Shown here in pieces: positions 40,669 to 48,402 of a stretch of DNA of 52,221 bases (the stretch's first letter is position 1; each line of letters opens with the position of its first letter). The position numbers and the translations under genes are program-made. Origin of the DNA: Coriobacteriia bacterium. Its GTDB lineage: Bacteria > Actinomycetota > Coriobacteriia > Coriobacteriales > UBA8131. The notes below the pieces were generated by a model. It ran no database searches. It saw only the letters and a list, made by a program, of their open reading frames with translations, and had not been told where the DNA came from. Location: assembly GCA_009784945.1 (NCBI GenBank), contig WQXH01000009.1, positions 1 to 52,221 on the forward strand. Reading direction: 5' to 3'.

Positions 40669-41943
40669 ATGGAACAGAGTATTTTATTAGTGTGCATGGT
40701 CGTCTTACTGGTTGTGCTATTTGTAGCTTCAATAATTGCCCTTGTGCTGTTTGTTGGCCTTCGCAAAAGATTGCTTGGCAAGGATGATTTGGCTGCGGAG
40801 GCAGAAAGGCGGGCGCAGGAGGCTCGCAGCGCCGAGCAAGAGATGACCGCCCGTCTGTTGCGTGAGAGTCGCGAGGAGCAGGCCAGCTCATTGCGCGATA
40901 GTCGCGAGGAGCAGGCCAACTCTTTGGTGCGCTTTGAAGAGAGTGTTAATCGCCAGCTGGCAGAAAATCGTGAACTGGTAGAAAAACGTCTAGTGTCACT
41001 GCAAGAAGGCAACGAAAAAAAGTTGGAGCAGATGCGTCTTACGGTGGATGAAAAGCTCACCGAAACCGTAGAACGTCGATTTGCCGAGTCCTTTACGCTT
41101 ATCAGCGATCGCCTGGAGCAGGTGCACCGTGGTTTGGGTGAGATGCAGAAGCTGGCTGGCGGTGTTGACGACTTGCGCAAGGTGCTCTCGGGAGTCAAGA
41201 CGCGAGGCAATCTGGGTGAGTATCAGCTTGGCGCCATCCTCGACCAGGTACTCTCTCCAGAACAATTCATCTCAAATGCAGCTGTTCGCAAGCGCACCCA
41301 GGAACGAGTAGAGTTTGCCATCAAGATTCCTTCTAAGTCTGCTGACGAGGCGGATCTGCTGCTTCCTGTAGACTCCAAATTCCCCATAGAAGACTACGAG
41401 CGTTTGCTTGCAGCTTATGAAGGCGATGATTCCGAACCTATCAGCGCCATTACCTCTCGCCTGGCACGAGCTATCAAAACGTCTGCGCGCAACATTCGAG
41501 ACAAGTACATCAACCCGCCCATCACAACGGACTTTGCCATCATGTTTGTTCCTACCGAGGGTCTTTATGCCGAGGTGCTCAGAACCCCTGGGCTCTTCGA
41601 AGAGCTCCAGCGCGACTACCGCGTTACCGTTGTTGGCCCCGCCAACCTTGTTGCCTTTCTTTCCAGCTTGCAAATGGGCTTCAGAACGCTCGCGATTGAA
41701 AAACGCTCCTCCGAGGTCTGGAAGCTGCTGGGTGCCGTAAAGACGGAATTTGGACGCTACGAGGTTTTGCTCGACAACGTACAAAAGAAGCTCGACCTCG
41801 CCAGCAAAGAAATGGAGAAGGTGAGCACCAAGACACGCAGTATCAATCGCAAGCTCAACAAAGTTCAAGAGCTCCCCAACACAGAAAGCATGACCCTGCT
41901 CGAATCCAGCCCCGATGACCCCTCAAGCCAATCAGACAAATAA
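40669..41943 (+). CDS. rmuC: DNA recombination protein RmuC homologue
   Basis: 424 residues from the ATG at 40669, which has AGGAG 5 bases upstream. One N-terminal membrane helix (about 4-30), a long coiled coil (about 40-140) with a short internal near-duplication (LRESREEQASS, LRDSREEQANS), then the RmuC nuclease-like domain: KTRGNLGEYQLGAILDQVL, VEFAIKIPS, LPVDSKFPIEDYERL, TTDFAIMFVPTEGLYAEVL and VVGPANLVAFLSSLQMGFR. RmuC limits inversions at repeats in E. coli; given the many palindromes here this may be relevant, but that link is speculation. Confidence 0.94.
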   Translation: MEQSILLVCMVVLLVVLFVASIIALVLFVGLRKRLLGKDDLAAEAERRAQEARSAEQEMTARLLRESREEQASSLRDSREEQANSLVRFEESVNRQLAENRELVEKRLVSLQEGNEKKLEQMRLTVDEKLTETVERRFAESFTLISDRLEQVHRGLGEMQKLAGGVDDLRKVLSGVKTRGNLGEYQLGAILDQVLSPEQFISNAAVRKRTQERVEFAIKIPSKSADEADLLLPVDSKFPIEDYERLLAAYEGDDSEPISAITSRLARAIKTSARNIRDKYINPPITTDFAIMFVPTEGLYAEVLRTPGLFEELQRDYRVTVVGPANLVAFLSSLQMGFRTLAIEKRSSEVWKLLGAVKTEFGRYEVLLDNVQKKLDLASKEMEKVSTKTRSINRKLNKVQELPNTESMTLLESSPDDPSSQSDK

Positions 41944-42000
41944 CCGTAGCCCAGAATTGCTTTGAATGGCAAGATGCCGCTCAGATTAACCCGCAAGAGG

Positions 42001-42100
42001 TCACTGGTCAGACCCAATTCGTCATTGCGGGCTTGACCCGCAATCTGAGACGCATTTTGGTTAGATTGCGGCTCGGAGGCCGCAATGACGGACTACAGTC
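42001..42100. repeat. Family D hairpin repeat, copy 4
   Basis: Close to the exact reverse complement of copy 1 (19780-19893). It is flanked by TAACC-GCAAGAGG sequences at 41987-42000 and 42101-42113. Confidence 0.88.
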
Positions 42101-42120
42101 TAACCGCAAGAGGGTGCGAA

Positions 42121-42211
42121 ACAGTGGGGACGGGGGAAACAGTGGGGACGGGGGAAAGCTGTTGCATTTTACGCAGTAAAATGAGACAGTTTGCCCCGTC
42201 CCCAGCTGTCC
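42121..42211. repeat. Palindromic repeat family C, copy 1
   Basis: Two ACAGTGGGGACGGGGG units, an inner hairpin CATTTTAC-GCA-GTAAAATG, and CCCCGTCCCCAGCTGTCC closing the outer stem. Confidence 0.88.
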
Positions 42212-42246
42212 ACGCTTTTGCTTTGAATGGCAAGATGCCGCTCAGA

Positions 42247-43644
42247 TTAACCCGCGCGGTATTTATCGCGGAAGGTAGTAGTATCCGCCGAAAACACCGT
42301 TTCAGCTATGCCGAGGGGGCCGTTACGGTTTTTACCTATGATGATGTTGGCTGTGCCGAGCTCGGGGCGGTTTTTTTCTTCTGCTTCTTCGGCAGATCTG
42401 GATCTGTCCAGGAAGAGCACTACGTCTGCGTCTTGTTCGATGGAGCCGGACTCGCGAAGATCGGAGAGCATGGCTCGTTTGCTTTCGCGTTGTTCTACGC
42501 CGCGTGCTAACTGCGAAAGCGCAATGATGGGAACCCCTAGCTCTTTGGCAAGCACTTTGAGGCCGCGAGAAACCTCGCCCACTTCTAAATAGCGCTCTCT
42601 TTGCCTGAAGGTCTTGGCAGGCTGCATCAGCTGAAGATAGTCAACCACTATGAGGCCTTGGCTGTCTTGCACTCCGCGCAAGAGTCGTCGAGCTTTTGCT
42701 CTGAGCTCCATGATGGTTAGAGAGGGCGAGTCATCAATGAAAAACTTAAGGTTGCCCATTTCTGTTTGCGCACGAACAAGTGCACTCCAATCGGCATCGG
42801 TCAAAAATCCTTTACGCATCTTGGAAGAGTCCACACTGGCTTCTGAGGAGAGCAGTCTTTGGATAACCTGCTGACTCGGCATTTCCAATGAGAAGAAAGC
42901 AATGGTGGCACCAGCCTTTGCGGCATTTAAGGCCATGTTTAAAGCGAGTGCGGTCTTGCCTACACTGGTTCGAGCTGCAAGGATGATGAGGTCGCCGCCA
43001 CGAAAGCCGCCAAGCAGTTTATCAAGCTCTTTAAAGCCTGAGGTTACGCCTGTAACCTTGCCTTTGTTGGCTTCCATCTCTTCCAGAATGAGCATGGTCT
43101 CAACCACCAGCTCGTCTATGGGTCTAAAGGTATTGGAAACTCGCTTTTCTGTAGCATCAAAGAGCAGTTTCTCGGCTTCTTCTACAACGGCATCGGCATC
43201 GTCCGTTGAGCTCTCGCTCAAGGCTCTAATCTGAACAGAAGCGTTGATGAGGTCTCTTAAGAGAGAGTCATTTTTTATGATGTCTACATGGCTGGCCCAG
43301 TTGGCAAGGGCATACGACTTATCAGCCAAGGTAAGAATGTACTCTTTACCGCCAGCGTCTACAAGCATGCCCATGGCATCGAGTTTATCTGCCAAGGTCA
43401 GCTGGTCTACCGGGGTACGCTGCTCAACCAGTTCTAAAATTGCAGAGAAAATCGTGCGGTGTGCCTGCTTAAAGAAGTCCTCAGCCGTCAGCGCAGCGGT
43501 AGCCTCCTCGACAACCTCACGATCCAGAATCATCGCAGCCAAGGCTGCTTGTTCGGCGTCAAGGTTATAGGGAGTCTTGTCTTTATCCTTCTTATTGAGA
43601 TGCTGTTGCTCTTGCTCATCGAGCAGCTGATAGTTGTGCCGCAT
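42247..43644 (-). CDS. dnaB: Replicative DNA helicase
   Basis: 465 residues. Hexameric helicase at the replication fork. N-terminal domain AALAAMILDREVVEEA; the RecA-like domain has Walker A AARTSVGKTALALNMA, FFSLEMPSQQV, Walker B GLIVVDYLQLM and the late ELGVPIIALSQLARGVEQR and DRSRSAE blocks. No intein. The start at 43644 has AGGAG upstream. It closes the rpsF-ssb-rpsR-rplI-dnaB operon, an arrangement widespread in Gram-positive bacteria, separated from rplI by a 200-base gap with a repeat. Confidence 0.97.
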   Translation of the reverse strand: MRHNYQLLDEQEQQHLNKKDKDKTPYNLDAEQAALAAMILDREVVEEATAALTAEDFFKQAHRTIFSAILELVEQRTPVDQLTLADKLDAMGMLVDAGGKEYILTLADKSYALANWASHVDIIKNDSLLRDLINASVQIRALSESSTDDADAVVEEAEKLLFDATEKRVSNTFRPIDELVVETMLILEEMEANKGKVTGVTSGFKELDKLLGGFRGGDLIILAARTSVGKTALALNMALNAAKAGATIAFFSLEMPSQQVIQRLLSSEASVDSSKMRKGFLTDADWSALVRAQTEMGNLKFFIDDSPSLTIMELRAKARRLLRGVQDSQGLIVVDYLQLMQPAKTFRQRERYLEVGEVSRGLKVLAKELGVPIIALSQLARGVEQRESKRAMLSDLRESGSIEQDADVVLFLDRSRSAEEAEEKNRPELGTANIIIGKNRNGPLGIAETVFSADTTTFRDKYRAG

Positions 43645-43737
43645 TCCTTTTCTCCTGCTGTTGGTTTGTCTGCCTGCTGGGGCACCCGATGGTTTTTGCG
43701 CGAGTTCCTACAAAGAAAAGAGCCCTTGCAAAGCGCC

Positions 43738-43826
43738 CTGTTCGTCACTGTGAGCTTGACCCGCAACCCTTGCACAGGGGAGGGTGAGGTCACGGGTCAA
43801 GTCCACAACGACGAACAGGGACAGGT
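43738..43826. repeat. Diverged family D repeat between rplI and dnaB
   Basis: CCCTGTTCGTCACTGTGAGC and CGACGAACAGGG ends, with GCTTGACCCG/CGGGTCAAG arms, form a hairpin in the 200-base gap. It may dampen read-through into dnaB. Confidence 0.7.
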
Positions 43827-43844
43827 CAACGTGCATACCGTTTG

Positions 43845-44819
43845 TTATGTTGCCTCTTTTAGGCCCTCATCGGTTTCTTGGTCATCTGCAGCTTCTGTTA
43901 CAACTTCTGTATCGTCTGCGTCACTTGCAACTTCTTCTGCCTGTATGACCTCAGGCTCATTGATAACAACTTCAACAGCTTCTTCTTCGACAAGCTCTTC
44001 GACAACGTCCGCCAGAGCACCTTTAACAGCTTCTGTAGGCTCATCTGCAATCATAACATCTTCTGCAGCCTCCGGGCTTTCAGTCTCGGCAACAGCTTCT
44101 TGAGCAGGGTCATCAGCAGCCTCTGCTGCTTCATCAACAGGTATTACAGCTTCAGATGCGTCTTCAGTGGCTATAAAGTCTGCAGCAGTTTCTGCAGGCT
44201 CAGCATCTTGCACATCTTCGGCTCCTTCAGCAGCTTGAGCGTCTTCAACAGCTTCAGCGTCTTCAGTAATTTCAGCCTCCTCGGCAAACTCAACGCCCTC
44301 AGCGCCCTCAGCAGCCGATTCTTCTGTAACGCCCTCAGCTTCGTCAAGCGGAGCCTCTTCTTTAATCAGCGACTCCTCGCTCACAACTTCTACCGTAAGA
44401 ATGGCTTTGATGTCGCGATAGATAGTCACCGTGACACTATGCTCCCCTGCTGTCTTGATGGGCGCTTGCAAGTCGAGTTTTCTACGATCGATCTCGAGCC
44501 CCATGTCAAGAGCCAGCTTTTCAGCAATCTGTTGCGTGGTTACCGAACCAAAGAGTTGGCCTTCTTCGCCCACACGGGCACCAATAACCAACACCTTGTT
44601 AGCAAGGGCTGTTTGAATTTTGTCTGCGTTATCGAGACGCTCTTCCTCACGTTTGGCAATATTGTGCTTGCGCAGCTCAAGTTGCTTGAGATTGCCCTTG
44701 CTTGCTTCTATTGCCATCTTTTGGGGAAACAAATAGTTTACTGCGTAGCCACGTTTAACTTCGATAACGTCGCCTTCGCCTCCCCGTCCTTTTATTTCCT
44801 GTAATAGTATTACTTTCAT
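43845..44819 (-). CDS. rplI: 50S ribosomal protein L9 with a 175-residue acidic tail
   Basis: 324 residues; L9 itself is about 148. Residues 1-148 are a normal L9: VILLQEIKGRGGEGDVIEVK, GYAVNYLFPQKMA, and the second domain GEEGQLFGSVTTQQIAE and GEHSVTVTIYRDIKA. The remaining 175 residues are almost entirely Glu, Ala, Asp, Val and Thr in irregular repeats (EAEGV, DAEAVEDAQ, EAAEDV). The frame continues without interruption and the composition is far from ribosomal proteins. The gene is in its usual place between rpsR and dnaB. Expression of the tail on the ribosome is likely; its role is unknown. Confidence 0.96.
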   Translation of the reverse strand: MKVILLQEIKGRGGEGDVIEVKRGYAVNYLFPQKMAIEASKGNLKQLELRKHNIAKREEERLDNADKIQTALANKVLVIGARVGEEGQLFGSVTTQQIAEKLALDMGLEIDRRKLDLQAPIKTAGEHSVTVTIYRDIKAILTVEVVSEESLIKEEAPLDEAEGVTEESAAEGAEGVEFAEEAEITEDAEAVEDAQAAEGAEDVQDAEPAETAADFIATEDASEAVIPVDEAAEAADDPAQEAVAETESPEAAEDVMIADEPTEAVKGALADVVEELVEEEAVEVVINEPEVIQAEEVASDADDTEVVTEAADDQETDEGLKEAT

Positions 44820-44848
44820 GTTCGTTTGCTCCTTATGTAACCAGCGCG

Positions 44849-45112
44849 CTAGCTGCGGCTGCGACGGTCGCCGCGTCCGCTCAGCACCGTAACAGCATAG
44901 GGCATCAAGGCCATCTCTCGGGCGCGTTTGATTGCCATTGCAATGTCATGTTGATGCTGCGTGCAAGCACCGGTAATACGACGGGGCTCGATTTTGCCAC
45001 GCTCGGTCATATACTTGCGCAGCAAGTTCGTGTCTTTGTAATCAATTACCAAGCTCTCTTCTTTGCAAAAAACACAGTGCTTTTTTCGAGGCTGGCGTAC
45101 GAATTCTGCCAT
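44849..45112 (-). CDS. rpsR: 30S ribosomal protein S18 (zinc-binding type)
   Basis: 87 residues. The Cys-containing (C+) form: CVFC near the N-terminus, with another Cys in [13 protein letters not shown], all in place for a zinc site. [15 protein letters not shown] is the family signature. AGGAGG lies upstream of the ATG. Third gene of the operon. Confidence 0.98.
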   Translation of the reverse strand: MAEFVRQPRKKHCVFCKEESLVIDYKDTNLLRKYMTERGKIEPRRITGACTQHQHDIAMAIKRAREMALMPYAVTVLSGRGDRRSRS

Positions 45113-45147
45113 GTAGAGTTTCCTCCTTATACTTTCTTCTTGCTCCC

Positions 45148-45588
45148 TTAGAAGGGAATGTCGTCATCGTAAACGGTTATCTCTGGGGCGGCGGGAATTT
45201 TATCGGCCGCAGGGGCAGAAACAGCTCCCGTAGGCTCTTGGTAAGACGATCCACCGGTATTGCGCGGCGAAAGTAACTCAATGTTATCAACGGTCACGTC
45301 TACCTTTGAGCGCTTTTGGCCTTCCTTCTCCCATTGGCTCCATCTTAGTTTGCCATCTACTCCCACTTTTGAGCCCTTAAAAAGGTATTTGGCCAAGGCG
45401 TCTGCCCTGGTGCCAAACAGATTACAGTCGATGTAGTTGGCCACATCCTCCCACTCACCACTTGAGGGGTTCTTTCGCCTGTCGTTTACTGCGATGCTAA
45501 ACGAGAGCACCGAAGTGCCCGAGGGCGTTGCCCTGAGTTCTGGGTCGCGTGTGAGGTTGCCAGTTAGTATTACTTTGTTGATGCTCAT
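45148..45588 (-). CDS. ssb: Single-stranded DNA-binding protein
   Basis: 146 residues. OB-fold start [19 protein letters not shown], then [30 protein letters not shown] and a Pro/Ala-rich linker ending in the acidic tip DDDIPF that binds partner proteins. Located in the usual place between rpsF and rpsR. Confidence 0.97.
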   Translation of the reverse strand: MSINKVILTGNLTRDPELRATPSGTSVLSFSIAVNDRRKNPSSGEWEDVANYIDCNLFGTRADALAKYLFKGSKVGVDGKLRWSQWEKEGQKRSKVDVTVDNIELLSPRNTGGSSYQEPTGAVSAPAADKIPAAPEITVYDDDIPF

Positions 45589-45641
45589 GTTTCTTCACCT
45601 TTGCTCTCTCGTTGTTTTAGCCTGTGCCAAAACTGCAGAGC

Positions 45642-45935
45642 TTACTCAGTAGGATCTTTTCGTACCACCATAAATCGCACCACAGCGTCGGTAATGCGCA
45701 TAATACGGTCAAGCTCTGCAATGCTTGTAGGTTGTGCGTGGAAATTAATAAGGGTGTAGTCACCATCTTGCAGCTTGTTGATCTCGTAGGCCAGCTTTCG
45801 TTTGCCCCATGGATCAATACTGTCAATAATGCCCTCTTGGCTGGTGATGGTTGTTTGAATTCTCGTGAGAAGAGCCTCGCGAGCATCCTCCTCTATGGCA
45901 GGGTCAACAAAGAACAGCAGTTCATAAGCCTTCAT
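45642..45935 (-). CDS. rpsF: 30S ribosomal protein S6
   Basis: 97 residues: AYELLFFVDPAIEEDARE start, IDPWGKRKLAYEINKLQDG middle and RITDAVVRFMVVRKD end. AGGAGGTGAAG precedes the ATG. First gene of the operon, so the transcript for five genes starts in the gap upstream. Confidence 0.98.
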   Translation of the reverse strand: MKAYELLFFVDPAIEEDAREALLTRIQTTITSQEGIIDSIDPWGKRKLAYEINKLQDGDYTLINFHAQPTSIAELDRIMRITDAVVRFMVVRKDPTE

Positions 45936-46199
45936 TCTTCACCTCCTTTGGACTATTCGGCTCAGACGCATGAAGGCGGGGTCCGAGCAGGAACGTGAAC
46001 CGAGAAGTCTACCACTCTTTTTGAAGACAAGCAACACGCTCCATCGCCAGCAGTCAATAGTATGGCATAAGCGTCTTAACTGGCACCAAACCAGGTCTTA
46101 ACCAGCACCAAATAAGTCTACCTGCATCTAAACTGGTGCTTGCAGCCTGGTGCTTGCAGTGGAGGGGTAGTTACTTGATGTCATTCACCGATGCGTCAG
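45936..46199. other. Intergenic region between rpsF and the transporter leader
   Basis: Holds the rpsF operon promoter, which I cannot place with confidence. About 46075-46160 contains short direct and inverted copies of CCAGCACCAAA/TGGTGCTTGCAG: GGCACCAAACCAGGTCTTAA, CCAGCACCAAATAAGTCT, and two TGGTGCTTGCAG. No gene is seen. Confidence 0.5.
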
Positions 46200-46227
46200 T
46201 TGCATGATTATCAAGTAGCTCTATACT
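46200..46227 (+). promoter_or_regulatory. Promoter of the leader-peptide/transporter transcript
   Basis: TTGCAT (46200-46205) and TATACT (46222-46227) with 16-base spacing; transcription would begin near 46233. Confidence 0.6.
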
Positions 46228-46271
46228 TGTCCAACGCTATACTTATCCGGCGCTACCTATCGAAAGGCATC

Positions 46272-46388
46272 ATGAACCACCTTACAGCAACAATCAGTAC
46301 TACGAAAACCGCAGCAACCCCTGTGGCTGCTTCTCTGGTCGTAGTAATTATTATTCTGCTGCATGTTGCGCAACGGTGTCTCGGTTAA
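46272..46388 (+). CDS. Leader peptide with nine consecutive Leu/Val/Ile codons
   Basis: 38 codons, ATG preceded by GAAAGG at 7 bases. Early residues are Thr/Ala-rich (LTATISTTKTAATP); residues 22-30 read L-V-V-V-I-I-I-L-L, then HVAQRCLG and stop. Composition and size are those of branched-chain amino acid attenuator peptides (compare ilv leader peptides of enterobacteria and actinobacteria). The last five codons before CLG form one strand of an antiterminator. The downstream gene is not an ilv gene but a SatP/YaaH-like transporter. Confidence 0.8.
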   Translation: MNHLTATISTTKTAATPVAASLVVVIIILLHVAQRCLG

Positions 46389-46423
46389 GTAGAGATAAGG
46401 GCTTACAAAACACCTGCCGCAAC
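46365..46423 (+). promoter_or_regulatory. Antiterminator pairing in the leader
   Basis: GTTGCG (46365-46370) pairs with CGCAAC (46418-46423), and GGTGT (46375-46379) with ACACC (46410-46414). This strand overlaps the terminator 5' arm, so the two structures exclude each other. A ribosome stalled at the V/I/L codons (46335-46361) leaves it free; a ribosome that reaches the stop at 46388 covers it. Confidence 0.7.
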
Positions 46424-46448
46424 AACAAGATGCGGCAGGTGTTTTTTT
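46409..46448 (+). terminator. Attenuator terminator upstream of the transporter gene
   Basis: AACACCTGCCGCA and TGCGGCAGGTGTT, 13-base perfect stem with 9-base loop, followed by seven T. It ends 59 bases before the transporter start. Confidence 0.9.
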
Positions 46449-46506
46449 ATGCCAAAAATCCGAAGTGTCCTCAATGAACACTTCACAAACAAAAGGAGGA
46501 ACTATC

Positions 46507-47193
46507 ATGCAAGGCAAACAAGACAAGCGAGAGCTGCAAGCTGCGCAAAGCGCAAAAGGAGCTCTCAGCGCACAAAGTAGGAAAGAAGATCAGGCGCTCA
46601 AAGAGCTGCCAAGCAAAGAGTGGGCTAACCCAACGCCCGCAGGACTCGTAGCGCTGGCAGTAGCCTGCGCCTGCTTCTTTGCCGTACTCACCGGCCGCGT
46701 AGAAACCTCAGCTCTACCGCTGGTTGGCTGCTGGTTGCTCGGAGGCTTTGTGGTGCAGTTAATCGTAGGCCTACTCGACCTCAAGGAGCGTAACCACGCA
46801 GGAGGTAATACCTTCTTATTCTTCAGCGCCTTTTTTATGTTGGTAGGCGGCATCTCCATGTTGCTCAAGTACCAGGCAATCCTAGAAGGCGCCCCTCTTG
46901 ATGCGCGCATAGATGGTTACGCGTGGTGCGTATTAGCGGGAGTCTTGCTGCTTTGGACGCCTGCCTTCTTAAAGAAATTCACCCTGTTGTCTGTGGTAGT
47001 ACTCTTGTTAGATATTGCCCTGCCAATAGTGGCGCTCACCGACCTGGCTCTCATCCCCGCAGAGCTCTCCCACGTTGCCGGCTGGGCACTGCTCGCCGCA
47101 GGGGTGTGCGCAGTCTACCTCTGTTCTGCCCTGGTCGTAAACCAGGCTTTTGGACGCACGGTATACCCTGTCATCGGAACTCCGCGTACATAG
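46507..47193 (+). CDS. GPR1/FUN34/YaaH (SatP-like) carboxylate transporter family protein
   Basis: 228 residues from the ATG at 46507, which has AAAGGAGG 7 bases upstream. After a charged, Gln/Ala-rich N-terminus comes WANPTPAGLVALAVACACFF, the NPTPAGL-type signature of the acetate uptake family, followed by six membrane helices in all and the usual GG-x-x-Q...K-x-R-N pattern in shortened form (VGLLDLKERNHAGGNTFLFF). Members move acetate, succinate or related acids with protons. Control by the branched-chain amino acid leader upstream suggests that the substrate may be a branched-chain keto or fatty acid, or that export of such acids balances amino acid supply; this is inference. Confidence 0.82.
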   Translation: MQGKQDKRELQAAQSAKGALSAQSRKEDQALKELPSKEWANPTPAGLVALAVACACFFAVLTGRVETSALPLVGCWLLGGFVVQLIVGLLDLKERNHAGGNTFLFFSAFFMLVGGISMLLKYQAILEGAPLDARIDGYAWCVLAGVLLLWTPAFLKKFTLLSVVVLLLDIALPIVALTDLALIPAELSHVAGWALLAAGVCAVYLCSALVVNQAFGRTVYPVIGTPRT

Positions 47194-47213
47194 CAGTGGC
47201 ACGCATCACGCCC

Positions 47214-47374
47214 CATGAGGGAGCTGAGTATGTCAGGGGGCGTCAGACTGTGCAAAAGGTCGCAACGGACAGTGGGGACGGGGGGAGGCTGTTGCATTTT
47301 ACGCAGTAAAATGAGACAGTTTGCCCCGTCCACAGCTGTCCGCGCATGAGGGAGCTGAATATGTCAGGGGGCGT
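47214..47374. repeat. 30-base direct repeats flanking family C copy 2
   Basis: CATGAGGGAGCTGAGTATGT plus 10 more bases at 47214-47243, and the same with one change at 47345-47374, period 131. The C element lies between them at 47267-47341. Confidence 0.88.
47267..47341. repeat. Palindromic repeat family C, copy 2
   Basis: GGACAGTGGGGACGGGG and CCCCGTCCACAGCTGTCC outside, inner hairpin CATTTTAC-GCA-GTAAAATG identical to copy 1 at 42121-42211. Confidence 0.88.
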
Positions 47375-47437
47375 TTCTCCTGACATACTCTGATATCATT
47401 ATGAGCAGGCACAATTAACCTTAGAAGGACATCCAAT

Positions 47438-48346
47438 ATGAGCAATCATGACAGGCGTTTGGTTTTTAATCACATCGTTGATCTTGTTGTATCAGGCGAG
47501 AAGCTGTCAGCAATCAAAGAATTCCTTGAGCTGTTTGGCTGCGACCTTAAGCAGGCAAGAGATGGCGTAGAGGAAATGCTTTCTACTAGAAATTTTCAGT
47601 GGGAATACTATGAGCAGAAGTATGGAGAGCCAGCCTCTGGTGGCAAGAAAAAGTCAAAAAAGGGAGTCTTGCTCTTTCTTTTCATTGTACTCACGCTTGT
47701 GCTTGTCTGCGGTCTTCCTGTTCTTCACTACACAACTGAAGTCTTCCGTCCTCATGCCTTCACTTATTCTGTCGCAGTAGAACTAGAGAACGGGGAGGTC
47801 TTCAGGAGCAGCCAATCAGGACTCGGAGCTGTAAATAGACAAGGGGAGCTGTTGATTAACTATAGAGCTAGCGACCTGGCTTTTTTTGTTGCACTCCACT
47901 TGGATCCCTATTATGACTTCAGGGATACTGACGAATCAGCAAGATCAACAGTTGGGTGGATTGTCCTAAACACCGACAATCCTTTCTATCAGGGAAGTAT
48001 CGACCGTAAAAACGATAATATCAAGTCTTACTATTCTTCCGAGCGAATGTATTCCTCGCCCTCCAATTATTATTTTCAAGATAGCTTTTTTGATCAGCGC
48101 GGAATGCCTGTTTGGAGCCATTCGACTGAAGAGAACGCTGGTAGTTTATTCCAGCGCGTTACTGTGAGCGAAAGCATCGGCTCCTCGACGTATTATGGCT
48201 CAGCACAATTTCTTAATGTTAACCAGTTCCTTGAACAGACGTACGGCATTGTTGTCCAAATGACGTATGACAAAAAGGATGCCTGTGTGGTGTTCAAGGT
48301 GACAAGTGCGCCTTTGGACAAGCACCAATCTGTAAACCACGCCTAG
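47438..48346 (+). CDS. Single-pass membrane protein with an L7/L12-C-terminal-like N-terminus
   Basis: 302 residues, not recognised as a named family. Residues about 17-47 (SGEKLSAIKEFLELFGCDLK followed by QARDGVEEML) follow the helix pattern of the ribosomal L7/L12 C-terminal domain (KxxxIKxxRxxxGLGLKEAKxxVE), which also occurs in other bacterial membrane proteins. A Lys-rich patch precedes one membrane helix (about 77-98), and the remaining 200 residues, rich in Ser, Tyr and Asp (including SYYSSERMYSSPSNYYFQDS), would be outside. AAGGAC lies upstream of the ATG. It appears monocistronic. Confidence 0.7.
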   Translation: MSNHDRRLVFNHIVDLVVSGEKLSAIKEFLELFGCDLKQARDGVEEMLSTRNFQWEYYEQKYGEPASGGKKKSKKGVLLFLFIVLTLVLVCGLPVLHYTTEVFRPHAFTYSVAVELENGEVFRSSQSGLGAVNRQGELLINYRASDLAFFVALHLDPYYDFRDTDESARSTVGWIVLNTDNPFYQGSIDRKNDNIKSYYSSERMYSSPSNYYFQDSFFDQRGMPVWSHSTEENAGSLFQRVTVSESIGSSTYYGSAQFLNVNQFLEQTYGIVVQMTYDKKDACVVFKVTSAPLDKHQSVNHA

Positions 48347-48402
48347 TGCACTGCGTGATATCAGGGGCACAAACGCCCTGTGCCCCAAACAGGCTATGAG
48401 GT

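Larger units (their letters stand above)
41957..42255. repeat. 38-base direct repeats flanking a family C/D block at the 3' end of dnaB
   Basis: TTGCTTTGAATGGCAAGATG plus the following 18 bases occurs at 41957-41994 and again at 42218-42255, where it overlaps the dnaB stop. Between them sit family D copy 4 and family C copy 1. On the minus strand the repeated sequence (ATCTGAGCGGCATCTTGCC) matches the outer end of family E copies. Confidence 0.85.

Noticed and set aside
43878-44804. 308-residue open frame on the plus strand opposite rplI
   Set aside because: Cys/Phe/Leu-rich shadow of the L9 core and its acidic repeat tail; no ribosome binding site or homology pattern.
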